A stretch of 64,000 bases of DNA, taken from Diorhabda sublineata (taxonomy: Eukaryota; Arthropoda; Insecta; Coleoptera; Chrysomelidae). Below the pieces are notes generated by a model that was not told where the DNA came from, did no database searches, and saw only the letters and a program-made list of their open reading frames with translations. The stretch covers positions 4,092,001 to 4,156,000 of the forward strand of contig NC_079482.1 of assembly GCF_026230105.1 (NCBI RefSeq). The letters are read 5' to 3'. The position numbers were made by a program, and so were the translations under genes. Positions within the stretch are counted from its first letter, which is position 1, and each line of letters opens with the position of its first letter. This document shows, piece after piece, positions 35,160 to 47,989 of this stretch.

Positions 35160-36153
35160 TATATAATTCGACACCCAAAAGATCCTTGGAGTTGCATCGG
35201 AAATCGGTTTGAATTCAGGGTTAAGGTTTAAAAACTATTTATTTTGGATATCAGACTTGACAAACCCATTTTCTTTCAATCAATTGACTACCTGCGTGAA
35301 ATGTGCGTATTTGGGTTTCCTTGATAATCGCCTACAAAGACATTGGTTCACATAGTACGTATCCCAGCATTGAATCCAAAGCTGAAACTGTTTCTAGGAA
35401 GCTACTGCGCGTTTTTATGACAAATAACAAAGTAGTTGACTCAGTTTTCACGTCTCTTCCTTTGTACATCGGTTGTCATACGTTAAGGTAGTGACTAACT
35501 ACCTTAAACTCTTCTTCATTATTTTTTCAAGAATTTTACCTGGTCTAACATTACAACAGTTAGCGGTAGAGTAACCACCAGTAACCTGATGATATTATTG
35601 TGGGATAAAATGCAAGATGGTGAATTAAAATGTTTGTAAATGGTGTAAAGTGATTAATATTTTGAAAATACAAGATGAATTATTCAAAACTGCTCGTGAA
35701 ACATAATCTGCGGTGTACGTCTCTATTTATGAAATCCTAGTAGGCTTCCTTCCTATAATTTTCTGGGGATAATGGATGTGGCGCTTTGCGGTTTCGAGCT
35801 AAAATGTTAATGTATCAGAAATGCGCTCTCGTCGTTTATTCTACAGTAGCTTTATATAAATGAAAACGACGTAAAAAGTATGCTTTTACACTATCAATCA
35901 AAAATTCATGCATTTCTTGGAACTTTCGTATATAAAAAAAGGTCGAAGGGCAAAGTGGCAATTACTCTTTTACGAGATATTCTACTCAACAGTGATTGAT
36001 TCGGTTTCAGAATCAAAATATGGAAGTTTGTACTATGAAGAAATTCACATTCGATGTTTGTCGTCGATAAAAATCAGTCATACAATTTTTGATAGATTTG
36101 CCAAATATGTCAAAAAGAAGCGTTGTTTATTGCTTATTTTAAGAAAACCCATG
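35160..36153. other. PLC-epsilon intron, no gene recognised
   Basis: No supported coding, though decayed LINE sequence may begin near 35900. Confidence 0.3.
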
Positions 36154-36480
36154 AGAGCGCTTAAGTTGAGGTTTGTCTTCTTTGTTGTCTTCTCCACATG
36201 CGCTCTGAAGTTGATATCTTTTCCAAGGAACGATCTGGTTACTATTTATTTCGAATTTGACGTCTCGCTATCACTGAGCCCGCTAAGTATAACGGATTCT
36301 GTTTTTTTATCTTCCATCCAATCGTTTATCTTCCCAAGAGCCATCTCCATTAATTCTGCCATGTTTTCTGCTCTGATCACATTTGCTAGATCATCCGTAA
36401 AGCCGACGGTATCCACGCCATATTCATGATGATTACTCAGAACATGATCTTAGAAGACTTTCCAAATGGTGGGTCCGAGT
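36154..36480 (-). pseudogene. LINE RT segment, duplicated copy (FTDD)
   Basis: On the - strand: SSVLGPTIWKVF (RT motif 4, normally GSVLGP), DHVLSNHHEYGVDTVGFTDD (motif C, with Thr where FADD is expected), LANVIRAENMAELMEMALGK and INDWMEDKKTESVILS. The same text, less decayed, occurs at 37255-37640. So this is a partial duplication of the RT palm region rather than the continuation of the element. Confidence 0.7.
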
Positions 36481-36608
36481 ACCGAGCTCTGCTGTATACC
36501 ATCATGGACAATAGATAATGAACAAATTCACACTTGATGTTTGTCGTCGATAAAAATCAGTCAATACCCACTAAACCCACCATCCTCTTGGACTTCTCAT
36601 TCAGCTAT

Positions 36609-38640
36609 TTACGGTCTCATTGACATATATGAATTAGTCATGCTTGTTGTATTGTTCTTTCCTCGCTTTCTTTGGTAAACATTATTTCGTTGATCATGCT
36701 TTCCATTATATGCCAACTTTCTTACCATTATGGTTATCAGGTTTTCTATGGTTAACGTTGTTGCTATTTTCGTTTGCGTCCTTTCCCTCAATATATCCCA
36801 TTTATGACACTGGAACAGAGTGTGCTCTGGTGTATCTTGAGCGCCGCAAACAATGCAGGTGTTCTCTGTCTTTGAAAGTCTTTCCGTGTAGGTACCGAAG
36901 GATCCGTGTCCTGTGTCAAAAAGTAATTTACTCTGCGGTGTGGACATTTTTACCATACTTCAACATTAAGGATCAGTTTTTTGGTCCATCGTCCCTTAGC
37001 ATCATTTCCGTTCCATCTTGTTTGTCATGCTAAAAGTGTTGCTTGCTTAATAACAGATATAAACAATTCTCGATCGGCAGTCAATTCTTCGATTTTAGTT
37101 CATTCCTCGACAATAGGGTTAATTGGGGAGATCGCTGTGAGGACTTGAATTGCAGCTGATGCAACTGTCTTCTCCAAATCGATGATCCGTACAGCAATAC
37201 AGATTGTACGACTACATAGAGCAGTTTTCTATTTTATCCCTCTACATTAATCTAAAGAGAGCGCTTAACTTGTCGTTTGCCTTCTTTGTTGTCTTTTCCA
37301 CATGCGCTTTGAAGTTGATATCTCCCCCTGTCGATATTCCTTGATATTTTATATCCTTTGATGGAATGCTCTGGATACTATTTATCTCGAATTTGACGTC
37401 TCACTATCCCTCAGTAGTATAACGGACTCTGTTTTTTTCTGGTGCGAAGGCTTAGTCCATTCCTCACCATCCAATCGTTTATCTTCCCAAGAGCTCTCTC
37501 CATTAGCTCTCCCATGTTTTCTGCTCTAATCACAACTGCTAGATCGTCCGCAAAACCGACGGTATCCACGCCATATTCATGATGAATACTCAGAACATGA
37601 TCTTAGAAGACTTTCCAAATGGTGGGTCCGAGTCCATATTGTTCCTTCATGAACAATGTATCTATTATGGAACGTTATAAGCGGTTATAAGCGCAACCCT
37701 GTCCATGGAACCGTTCAAACTTTTGCCTCGTGGTATATCCAGCACCTTAATGATAGCATGTATAAAAGAGCTTCCTTTTCTAAACCCGAATTGGTTTTCT
37801 TTCAGTTCCACTTCCAATCTTGCTTCAACAATGTGTTGTTGCTTAGCTAGTATGTCAATTATGCAGTGATATAGGCATTAGTGTGATTAATAAGCTGGTT
37901 TATGTATCAGTATCAGCTCTGTGGGAATTCTTGTCTAACCAGTAAGTTATTCATAACTTGCAGTATAATATCTGGTGCTACGGCTACGAGCTCTTTTACG
38001 GCTTTGGTGGGGATTCCATCCATACATGGAGCCTTTCCAGTTTTAAGCTTGTTAGTTGCCTGTAGCAGTCTCGAGACTGTTATGTTATTTGGTCGTTCAC
38101 ATGTGGACCATCTATCATTTCGAGCTGGGAACAGTGTTTTTATTATTTTCATCTTTTAGACTATCATCAATGTCGAAAGGAACTATTGTTGTTTCTACTC
38201 GCTCCTTTACTTCTTATACCCGTTGCCAAATATATCTTCCTCCAGTTCAGCGCATAGTTTTTGCCAGTGCCTTTTCTTTTCATCCTTAATGTGGTTTTTA
38301 GCTCTTTTTCAGCTGCTCTGTAGACTTCCGCTGTATCTGTGTCTGTATTTCTATGGATAATTCTTGAATATGCCCTTCTGGCAGATATAAATTGTTGTCT
38401 GCACGGTCGTTTCACCAGTATGGGACACTGTTTGGGTTGTGTGGGCATTTCACTGTTGACTTGCTAGAGCTTTTCTTTATTATTTCTGTTAGTCCTATTG
38501 GGGTAAGGTCGATTGCTTCTGAGTTGTCCAGTTCCGTAAGTATGGTCCTTATGTGAACCTCTTTGTTAAAATTCACTTTATTAGAGTATGTGTCTGTGAG
38601 GGCTAAGCGATTCATTATACAATACTTTCTATGATTTCAA
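36609..38640 (-). pseudogene. R1/LOA-like non-LTR retrotransposon ORF2 remnant
   Basis: Read on the - strand from high to low coordinates. QQFISARRAYSRIIHRNTDT at about 38395 lies in the linker between endonuclease and RT. ITVSRLLQATNKLKTGKAPC and MDGIPTKAVKELVAVAPDII (38080-37960) are RT motif 1, normally TGKAPGPDGIP. Motif C is YGVDTVGFADDLAVVIRAEN (37575-37515) with NDWMVRNGLSL after it. The C-terminal zinc knuckle is NTCIVCGAQDTPEHTLFQC with HKWDILRE (36870-36790), pattern C..C....EH..F.C. Family order is kept but stops and frameshifts divide it. The endonuclease domain is missing or unrecognisable above 38.64 kb. Opposite orientation to PLC-epsilon, within its intron. Confidence 0.75.
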
Positions 38641-41035
38641 ACATCTACACAAGTTTTCGGATAGGAGCGTTGTATAGATAAAGGAGCTTCTTACAAAGGC
38701 TGCGCTATTGCCGACGTTGGCAACTGTCAATTTAACTCTGGTGCAGGCTTCCAACAGTAGCTGCCCTCTCCGATCAATTATGGGGGCTAGTTATTGGGTG
38801 TTAGGAACAGTAGTTGAAAATCCTATCACACGAAATAAAAAAAATATCAAATGTACATGTATAAGTCAATACAGTGTTTCTGGTATTCTTAGAAAGTTAC
38901 TTTTGAAGACAGCAGTCTTCTGTAGTGAATAATTTTTAACCTTACTCTTCATGGTGTAACTCCACATGCTTTTTTTGGCCAATAATTCTTTAGAACTGTT
39001 GTCGAAAAGCACGACATTGTCTATAGTCCAAACAGGCTGTGATGCTTTAGACTTTCTTTGCGTTTTAGCATTGATTGGGCGTTCTATTCCGTGTTAACTG
39101 CTGGGTGTCTAATTCGAACATTCTCAGGATGTTTTGAATTATGAATATTTAGTTGGTGGTAAGAGGAACAGCGATGTCTTGCGCATCGACATCGATAACG
39201 AGGGATTGGAAGTGCTCCACGTATCTACTTAGGTCTATGGTAGTCCGAAGAAAAGTGGGTTGGACATAATTTGATGTGTGAAAAAATTCAAATCGGCTTT
39301 TTTGAAGTCGCTAAAAATGAAGCTGCTTGGTGGGTATTTATCAGTTTGAAGTATTGACCAAAAAACGTGGTAATTGGATCTGGATTATATGGTCAGCAGT
39401 GGAAGGGACTCTAGAAAATTGGTTATCGGTAATATGGTAATGGTATTGGTTATACCCCTTGAAAGAATGGATGTATATTCAAAAAGGTCAATAGAAAGTG
39501 TTTGACTTGGATGTTTGACATAGCAGAAGATAGTAGTAGTCTTATTATTTAACTACACGATTCGCTTTCTAAACATAGACTGAATTTTATTACCTTCATC
39601 GTAAATACATAAAGGCATAAAACAGCCCCTAACAAGAAGAAGGGAAAGACATGATGTGAAACAGACTATTGGCAAAACACCATACATATTTTGAGGCTAA
39701 ACTCAATATTATTCAACGAGATTTTGATGACTATGCAATCTAAGTTCTGTTGAGACAGAAATTGAAGCAGATGGTCAGATCTATCTGAATACATGAAACC
39801 TGAAAACATGAAAAAGACATTTTTTGAAAAATTCTTTGATTTATTTAACTACTTTTCACTTTCATATGTCCTGCAGGTCTTTTTTCATGATAACTTCTCT
39901 AAGCAATCAATACCTCGAGTTATAAAGAATGTCCGTCAATATTTATGCTTAAAGTCTACATACTTGATAGTGTGTATGGTTATCAATGTGCATATGTAGA
40001 AACTATCTTGGAGTATGAAATGCTCTAGGAGTTAACTAGATTACGTTTGATTTGCTTTCATTCAATTCAAGATTGAGCGATGACTGAGACCGTTTCTCTC
40101 GAAATAGGTCACGTCCTATTTAACGTACATGAGAATTAAGTTCACATTTCTGTTTTGCATCGCATACTAAGTACGTTCCGCTATGTAAATTGTATGAAAT
40201 GAGAGAACGTTCAAATTCTGCTTGTATTACGTAATAAGACACAATTTATGGATTTTTCAGTAAAGCTCTTTGTATAAGTGATTGTTTTCTTCGATTTTTC
40301 AATCGATAAATGTCTTTGTAAATTGTTTTTCGATGTAAAACATGTATTTCAATATAAGACACATTCGGAAAAGGTGTTTTGGGACGTGTGCGCATTGTTA
40401 ATTTTGTACTTAATGGTATTTTTCTTTCTATAAAATCACAATAATTGTAATTATGAAGTACTCTCTTGACTAATACATATTGTACAGTGGACAATCTCTT
40501 TGAGACTGTGACTATGTGAAAGTTTCCGACCTCGAACTGAAGATCTAAGGCAAATGGTTCATAACAGTAGAAGAAAACTGTATTCACCACTACATGTATC
40601 GAAAAGAAAAACAGTCAAAAAAGTACAGAACAAAGCGAACCCTCTCTGGAAAAAATCAAAGATGGTATCAAGATACCATGATGCGACGATGGGCCACTAT
40701 TCTAGAAATTGTACTTTCAGTTTTACCAATTGGATTAGTTGCATTTTGGTGTGGCTTTTTTTAATTGGATTTATGGACCAAACGAAATTAAATCCTCAAC
40801 TAACATAATCTGATTTAATCAGAAAACGGATCCGTTCTCAGATCTGCTTAACCACATAAAAAGGAAGATCCCAATTCTAATGTGAATCAATGTTTTATAA
40901 ATAAAAAATGTTTTTGACTTTTCTTATTGTACGTCTTTCCGCTTCTCAATCAAGCTCCCATCTTTTAAAAATAGGCGTTCTCCAAAATGAATTTAATTCA
41001 TAAATTTATTTTGAAAAACCAAAATAACAAATTGC
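38641..41035. other. PLC-epsilon intron, no gene recognised
   Basis: Possibly includes the decayed 5' part of the LINE up to about 39.4 kb. Opposite-strand frames at 40246-40808 have no recognisable motif. An 84-codon frame at 40554-40808 has one hydrophobic segment but is probably chance. Confidence 0.3.
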
Positions 41036-41039
41036 ATTA

Positions 41040-43830
41040 TTGGTAAAACCGGTAGTTCTTCCGATATCTGGAACCTTGACAAACGGATTTTACAGCCTTG
41101 AAAACTCTAAGCCAACTCATACTTCCGAAATTTGGAATCTCGATAAATGGATTTTACAACATGGAAAATGCCAAACCAACTTATACTTCCGACATCTGGA
41201 ACCTTGATAAACGGATTTTACAGCCTTGAAAACTCTAAGCCGAAATTTGGAATCTCGATAAATGGACTTTACAACGTAGAAATGCTAAACTAACTCTTAC
41301 TTCCGATATCTAGAATCTTGAAAACGGATTTTACAGACTTGAAAACGAATTTTACAGCCTTGAAAACGCTAATCCAAATCGTACTTCCGACATCTCGCTA
41401 ACCCAACTCGTACTTGCGAGATCTGGAACCTTGATAAACGGATTTTACAGCCTTGAAAACTCTAAGCCAACTCATACTTCCGAAATTTGGAATCTCAATA
41501 AATGGATTTTACAACGAAGAAAATGCTAAGCCAACTTATACTTCCGACATCTGGAACCTTGATAAACGGATTTTACAGCCTTGAAAACTCTAAGCCGAAA
41601 TTTGGAATCTGGATAAATGGATTTTACAACGTAGAAATGCTAAACTAACTCTTACTTCCGATATCTAGAATCTTGAAAACGGATTTTACAGCCTTGAAAA
41701 CGAATTTTTACAGCCTTGAAAACGCTAATCCAACTCGTACTTCCGACATCTCGCTAATCCAACTCGTACTTCCAACATCTGGAACCTTGATAAACGGATT
41801 TTACAGCCTTGAAAACTCTAAGCCGAAATTTGGAATCTCGATAAATGGACTTTACAACGTAGAAATGCTAAACTAACTCTTACTTCCGATATCTAGAATC
41901 TTGAAAACGGATTTTACAGACTTGAAAACGAATTTTACAGCCTTGAAAACGCTAATCCAAATCGTACTTCCGACATCTCGCTAACCCAACTCGTACTTGC
42001 GAGATCTGGAACCTTAATAAACGAATTTTACAGCCTTGAAAACTCTAAGCCAACTCATACTTCCGAAATTTGGAATCTCAATAAATGGATTTTACAACGA
42101 AGAAAATGCTAAGCCAACTTATACTTCCGACATCTGGAACCTTGATAAACGGATTTTACAGACTTGAAAACGCTAATCCAACTCGTACTTCCGACATCTC
42201 GCCAATCCAACTCGTACTTCCAACATCTGGAACCTTGATAAACGGATTTTACAGCCTTGAAAACTCTAAGCCGAAATTTGGAATCTCGATAAATGGACTT
42301 TACAACGTAGAAATGCTAAACTAACTCTTACTTTCGATATCTAGAATCTTGAAAACGGATTTTACATCCTTGAAAACGAATTTTACAGCCTTGAAAACGC
42401 TAATCCACATCATACTTCCGACATCTCGCTAACCCAACTCGTACTTCCAACATCTGGAACCTTGATAAACGGATTTTACAGCCTTGAAAACTCTAAGCCG
42501 AAATTTGGAATCTCGATAAATGGACTTTACAACGTAGAAAATGCTAAACTAACTCTTACTTCCGATATCTAGAACCTTAAAACCGGATTTTACAGCCTTG
42601 AAAATGAATTTTACAGCCTTGAAAACGCTAATCCAACTCGTACTTCCGACATCTCACTAATCCAATTCGTACTTCTGACATCTGGAACCTTGATAAATGG
42701 ATTTTACAGCTTTGAAAACTCTAAGCCGAATTTTGAAATCTCGAAAATGGACTTTACAACGTAGAAAATGCTAAACCAACTCTTACTTCCGATATCTAGA
42801 ATCTTGAAAACGGATTTTACAGCCTTGAAAACGAATTGTACAGCCTTGAAAACGCTAATCCAAATCGTACTTCCGACATCTCACTAACCCAACTCGTACT
42901 TCCAACATCTGGAACCTTGATAAATGGATTTTACAGCCTTGAAAACTCTAAGCCGAATTTTGAAATCTCGAAAATGGACTTTACAACGTAGAAATGCTAA
43001 ACTAACTCTTACTTCCGATATCTAGAATCTTGAAAACGGATTTTCCAGACTTGAAAACGAATTTTACAGCCTTGAAAACGCTAATCCAAATCGTACTTCC
43101 GACATCTCGCTAACCCAACTCGTACTTGCGAGATCTGGAACCTTGATAAACGAATTTTACAGCCTTGAAAACTCTAAGCCAACTCATACTTCCGAAATTT
43201 GGAATCTCAATAAATGGATTTTACAACGAAGAAAATGCTAAGCCAACTTATACTTCCGACATCTGGAACCTTGATAAACGGATTTTACAGCCTTGAAAAC
43301 GCTAATCCAACTCGTACTTCCGACATCTCGCTAATCCAACTCGTACTTGCGAGATCTGGAACCTTGATAAACGGATTTTACAGCCTTGAAAACTCTAAGC
43401 TGAAATTTGGAATCTCGATAAATGGACTTTACAACGTAGAAATGCTAAACTAACTCTTACTTTCGATATCTAGAATCTTGAAAACGGATTTTACATCCTT
43501 GAAAACGAATTTTACAGCCTTGAAAACGCTAATCCAAATCGTACTCCGACATCTCGCTAATCCAACTCGTACTTCCAACATCTGGAACCTTGATAAACGG
43601 ATTTTACAGCCTTGAAAACTCTAAGCCGAAATTTGGAATCTCGATAAATGGACTTTACAACGTAGAAAATGCTAAACTAACTCTTACTTCCGATATCTAG
43701 AACCTTAAAACCGGATTTTACAGCCTTGAAAACAAGTTTTACAGCCTTGAAAACTTTAAGCCAACTCATACTTCCGACAATTGGAACCTTGATAAATGGA
43801 TTTTACAACCTAGAACGCTAAACCAACTCG
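41040..43830. repeat. Complex satellite: about 70-bp monomers in a 226-bp higher-order repeat
   Basis: Monomers carry CTTCCGA(C/A)ATCTGGAACC, then TTGATAAACGGATTTTACAG and CCTTGAAAACTCTAAGCC. The landmark CTAGAATCTTGAAAACGG (or CTAGAACCTTAAAACCGG) recurs near 41310, 41667, 41893, 42341, 42574, 42796, 43023, 43470 and 43700. Spacings are mostly 222-231 or twice that (448-450), so the repeat has a 226-bp higher-order unit. Open frames of 67-79 codons inside share the peptide GTLINGFYSLEN. They arise from the repeat having few stops in one frame and are not genes. The array ends 370 bp before PLC-epsilon exon C. Confidence 0.92.
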
Positions 43831-44197
43831 TTTTATTATGATTTTGTTCCGCAAATATTAACAACTAATTTAATTCCATATTTTCAAATACGTCCTCTAT
43901 TGGTGGTGGTGAAAATAATTTCCAAATATTTCTCGGGTCACTTTTCTAGTTACCTCTGAAGCTGTAATATAATCCTTTGCCGAGACATAGTCGACAGTCC
44001 GGTACAAAATGATGCTTAAGTAACATTCGATATACTGTTATTTATTTTAGTATTTAAACATATCTATCGATCAGATTTATTAAAAATTTTGGTAGAGGAT
44101 ACCAGAAACATAGCAAAAAATAACGATATTATATACACCGTACTGAAAATTTCTGGAAACTAAAACTTTCATTAATATGTTTGTATATTTGTTACAG

Positions 44198-44376
44198 TTC
44201 ATATCAGATTATAATGGAGAAGACCATCATTTCACAACAATTGGTCCTGGAGGACTGATCAATTTGGAGAAAATATACCGCACGCAGGCGGTCATGGACC
44301 ATATATCTTTGTGCCATCAACATTATCATAGTAGAAATCGTCTTTCGCCCACTTTCAATCTTATCGATTATCTTAA
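44198..44376 (+). CDS. PLCE1: Phospholipase C epsilon-like, exon C
   Basis: Lies between TTTGTTACAG and GTGAGT. It reads FISDYNGEDHHFTTIGPGGL, INLEKIYRTQAVMDHISLCH and QHYHSRNRLSPTFNLIDYL, ending in two bases of a Lys codon. The FISDYNGEDH..T.IGPGGLIN block is the most recognisable stretch of this linker region in PLC-epsilon proteins, just after the RasGEF domain. Phase 0 at its start matches exon B; phase 2 at its end matches exon D. The splice site sits 370 bp after a long satellite array. No indel or stop is present. Confidence 0.88.
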
Positions 44377-44579
44377 GTGAGTAATTTTTTTCGTCTTTAC
44401 AATGTTTTCAACCGAAAAGTAATGGAATTAAACAGAATTTTGTCTTTTCAAGAATTATAATAACTTTATATCTACACTGCGACTCAAATAATCTATTTTA
44501 ACCCTTTTTGTTGTTGTCAAACTATTGACAACTAATTGGTTATAGCTGATTTATCAATTCCACTCCATTCAAAAAGTTG
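44377..44579 (+). other. PLC-epsilon intron start
   Basis: Intron 44377-47582 (3.2 kb); no signal in this part. Confidence 0.4.
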
Positions 44580-45115
44580 AGGATCTTCATTTCCTATTTC
44601 ATACGCTCCCAGGTGTAATTCTGTTAAGCTCCATAGGCTCTAGTATCTTGATATCCACCCCTGTACATTGTTCCATAAATGGTTCTACCCTTATCTATTT
44701 TCTTTCCTAGTGCTTTCTTTATTGTCCTGTAGCCGATTATACAAGAGATACTAGAAAGGTTTTTGTCAGTTTCTATTTTAGTCTATTTCATTCTCTTCCA
44801 CTTCAATGAGTCCCATAAGAAGGTAACTCAATTCCTCTCACCAAGCTCATTCCAGGCATTCCCAGACCAGATGGATCTTATGACAGCTCAGAACTCTAAT
44901 GGTTGCTTGCCTATCGAACAAGGTGATAATCTTTTGGAACTGATAAAAATATATTTGGTGTTTTGCCCAAGCTTTCAAATTCTTTGGATCTGTGCTTTTC
45001 AACTCCTCTACTTTGTACCCATCTGTAAACCTTCTGATGGCAGTTTTTGGGTATTACATCCCCTGGAAAGTTTTGGTTTTTCTTTGTTGAGATTGTCTGG
45101 TCTATAATACAAATT
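44580..45115 (-). pseudogene. Possible LINE RNase H-domain remnant
   Basis: The - strand, in broken frames, gives KNQNFPGDVIPKNCHQKVYR, SLGKTPNIF, SSELS...GMSLVRGIELPSYGTH and LEPMELNRITPGSV. The order and spacing suggest the RNase H domain of an R1/LOA- or I-type LINE, but the catalytic Asp residues cannot be placed and there are many stops. Tentative. Confidence 0.35.
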
Positions 45116-46990
45116 CATCCTTAATGTACGCTCGACAAAAATCATTGATATTTCTATTTATTTTTATGTATAAAATGTGAGATACCACAGCAGTGAAAAG
45201 ATGGATGTAACAATGAATCAAGGCACGTGCTTCTCATTTTTGGTTATAATTTTTGCAGAACACAAACGGCTTATCTTCGCTGATTATTATTCAAAATAAA
45301 AGGAAATGATAATAGGCAGGTATTATACTGATTTATAGACACGTTTTGATGTCGAACTTAAGAAAAAATTACAACTTTCCAATTATAAGGAACAGGTTCC
45401 GCGTATTTTTTTTTGCTAATAATAATATGTCATACTCATTTTCCAAAACCATCATTCTCCAAATTGATTATTAAGCCAATCAGTATTCCTTTGTGTAAAA
45501 TGTGCAAGGCAGCTATCATGTTGAAAGAAATGAGTTTGTCCTATATTCAAAGAAAGATCAACCATAAATCTTTGCAAAATTTGTGAGTAACTGACATAAC
45601 GTTACTTCTAAAATGGCACACTACACATTTACTTTTTTCAAATACTGCCTTTTTGCTTTAATTACGTAATTATCAGTTTTGGTGAGACGGAATACCATAT
45701 AGAAAAATATTTTCAGCTTTTATAAAAATAATATTCGATTTGATAATAAATTTTGTCACAACAACTAATACTAATAAATAATGTTTTCATCTTCATGATA
45801 AAAATAGTGAAAACTGATGCATGTGCTTACAACACACATAAACTGCGTTCAATTACTTTTCGTTACCAAAAAATAGGTTGATGAAAAGCGATTTCAAGTA
45901 GATGAGGTAATTGGAAACTCTCTGGACCAAGCGTGTGAAATTAGAAATAGATTTTGTGGAATAGTAAAATAGTTTCCTTACAGTGAACTCACTCTTCCTC
46001 AAAACCGCCCTCGTATATCAAGACTGAGCATCCAATAAATAGGACTAAGTTTATAAAAAGTTGTGCTCGAAGTAGATCAAAGTCACGAACAAAAGATTTT
46101 CATGGTAAGGACGCAGAGAAACGAGACGCCTAAACGACCTAATCTTGATGTAATTACAAGTCTCGAAAATAAATGCAAGATATCGACGTTTCGTATCCAC
46201 AACGACATCCAATTTGATGAGATTATCTCGAAAATACGCATTCAAAGAGCTGGTTGATTAGGTCATTACTTTTTGAATTCAACTTTATGAATAGAATCTA
46301 TATCTATAGTGCATTAATGCTAGTTTGTAAATCATGAAGTTTTTATAAATTTGAGGATAAAAATAAAATGTGTCATACAAGTCTTTCTCAAACTCATAAC
46401 CTATATCAGTTGAAGAGCCCTCACGAGTTGAGACGCCTCCTTATGCAAGCGGCTACTTTGAATTTCGCGGTATGTGTCTAGATAGCGCCATCTAGCTCTC
46501 GCTTTCGAGATATTTCACACTTTGTTTTCATTTTTGCAATTTTCTCATTCCCACTGTTCTCACATCTCTTCTAACCTAACTATTTTTCCTTGGTCCTCCT
46601 TTTTTTTTGATCCCACCCTCTCTACCTCTTAGTACGCGTTCTACTCATCCATCTTCTGTTATTCTATATATATTTCACGACCATTTCGCTATTTATACTA
46701 TTCTGTTAATTCTATGTTTCCGTTTCACTGCGTAGAAGGTGACCAAATATCACCTCAACATACACTTTCACCAAACAAAGAACGTTAAAACGTCAAACAT
46801 TGAAATAGTACAAAACAATATAAAACGGTTGGTACAATGTGTAAAACGTCAAACGTTTAAAACGTCAAATGTCATTGAATATCTTGACTTGAAAACATCT
46901 TGTATTGAATCTTCGAAATGGACATCAAACTTTTTATATTTCTTCCAATTAGAACCAACCTACTTTTATTGAATATAAATTATCAATTTG
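45116..46990. other. PLC-epsilon intron, no gene recognised
   Basis: Opposite-strand frames at 46051-46257 overlap and show no motif. The block near 46420-46520 (AGCGCCATCTAGCTCTCGC) looks like a dispersed repeat edge. Confidence 0.35.
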
Positions 46991-47016
46991 TTTCAATACT
47001 GAACACACTGTATAAA

Positions 47017-47093
47017 CTACACCAACACTCACAATCACACTGTCTGACGTGCGTTTCGATAACCAAGTTATCGTTATCAGAGATTGGAGGTAA
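47017..47093. repeat. Solitary copy of the hairpin minisatellite unit
   Basis: CACCAACACTCACAATCACA followed by CTGTCTGACGTGCGTTTCGA, TAACCAAGTTATCG and GGAGGTAAAC. It matches the units at 30.1-30.75 kb with a few changes. The flank ACTGAACACACTGT, also present beside the array at about 30108, shows that the unit is part of a larger dispersed element. Confidence 0.85.
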
Positions 47094-47582
47094 ACTTGAA
47101 AAAGTGTGTTTATTCACCTTCATTTAACACTTCATCATAATGTTATTTATGGCCGATTCCAAGACTTAATTATATTAACTATAGACCACAATTAAGTTCC
47201 TAATTTGACGGTCATCTCGCAAGCTTCCTTTGTCCTCTAAAGGCATCATTTGATTACCCCTATTATCGATTACATTGACTCGGTAATTGGTTTAGAAGTG
47301 TTAAAATTTCAGACCGAAATATCTAGGGATATAACGGAATATCCAATTAACAACAGAAACATGGAGAAAAGGTAGAAGGGTTTATGATTATTAGGATTCC
47401 ATCGACCATGAGAATTTCGTAACGTCAAATTCGCCAAGAATTTCCCCTAAATGTTGCAGGAGTAGCATACCTTAGAGGAAAGGTACATATTAAATTTGAG
47501 CTCCGTTATTGATACCTTGAGAAAAATTTATAATTATAAAAAAGCTATTAAAAGTTAATGATTATGTTATTTCTCTTTCTAG

Positions 47583-47766
47583 GTCATCAGCTATAAATGA
47601 ACAACGCGTTTTAGCGTTCGGACCCCCGGAAAAAGTCGAACTGGACGCCGAATATGACTGTGATGTAGATGATTATCACCCTGTACAACCACTTGTACAC
47701 GACCATGGAGTTAGCTTTGTGTGCTTATCGTCGCCATTGACGAAAATAGATCAACATGTCATACAG
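47583..47766 (+). CDS. PLCE1: Phospholipase C epsilon-like, exon D
   Basis: Follows TTCTCTTTCTAG and ends at CAG|GTTAGA. The first G completes AAG (Lys) begun in exon C. It reads SSAINEQRVLAFGPPEKVEL, DAEYDCDVDDYHPVQPLVHD and HGVSFVCLSSPLTKIDQHVI, ending in Gln in phase 0. The acidic patch ELDAEYDCDVDDYHPVQPL and the block HGVSFV.L..PL.KIDQHV.Q correspond to the start of the PH-like segment of PLC epsilon. The block PVQPL.H.HGV is a strong family signature. No disruption. The donor GTTAGA is weaker than the others but the in-frame join to exon E supports it. Confidence 0.88.
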
Positions 47767-47989
47767 GTTAGATCATCTGTCATTTGTCAATTACCGCTGT
47801 TCTCAAAGTTGAATAGAAAATGTATCAAATGAGAAAGGCACATTAAAAATCGCCCAAGGTTTTTCTTCGATGTTTATTACGGAGGTTTTTACACTTTTTT
47901 ATTGTTATCACTTTATACATCGTTGAAAAGTTTACACTGTTGTCTATTTTCCAACATTATTTCAATCTTTTTGGCACAATTATGACAAC

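Noticed and set aside
41673..43453. 67-79 aa frames with SGTLINGFYSLEN repeats
   Set aside because: They lie wholly inside the 226-bp satellite and end wherever the repeat shifts frame.
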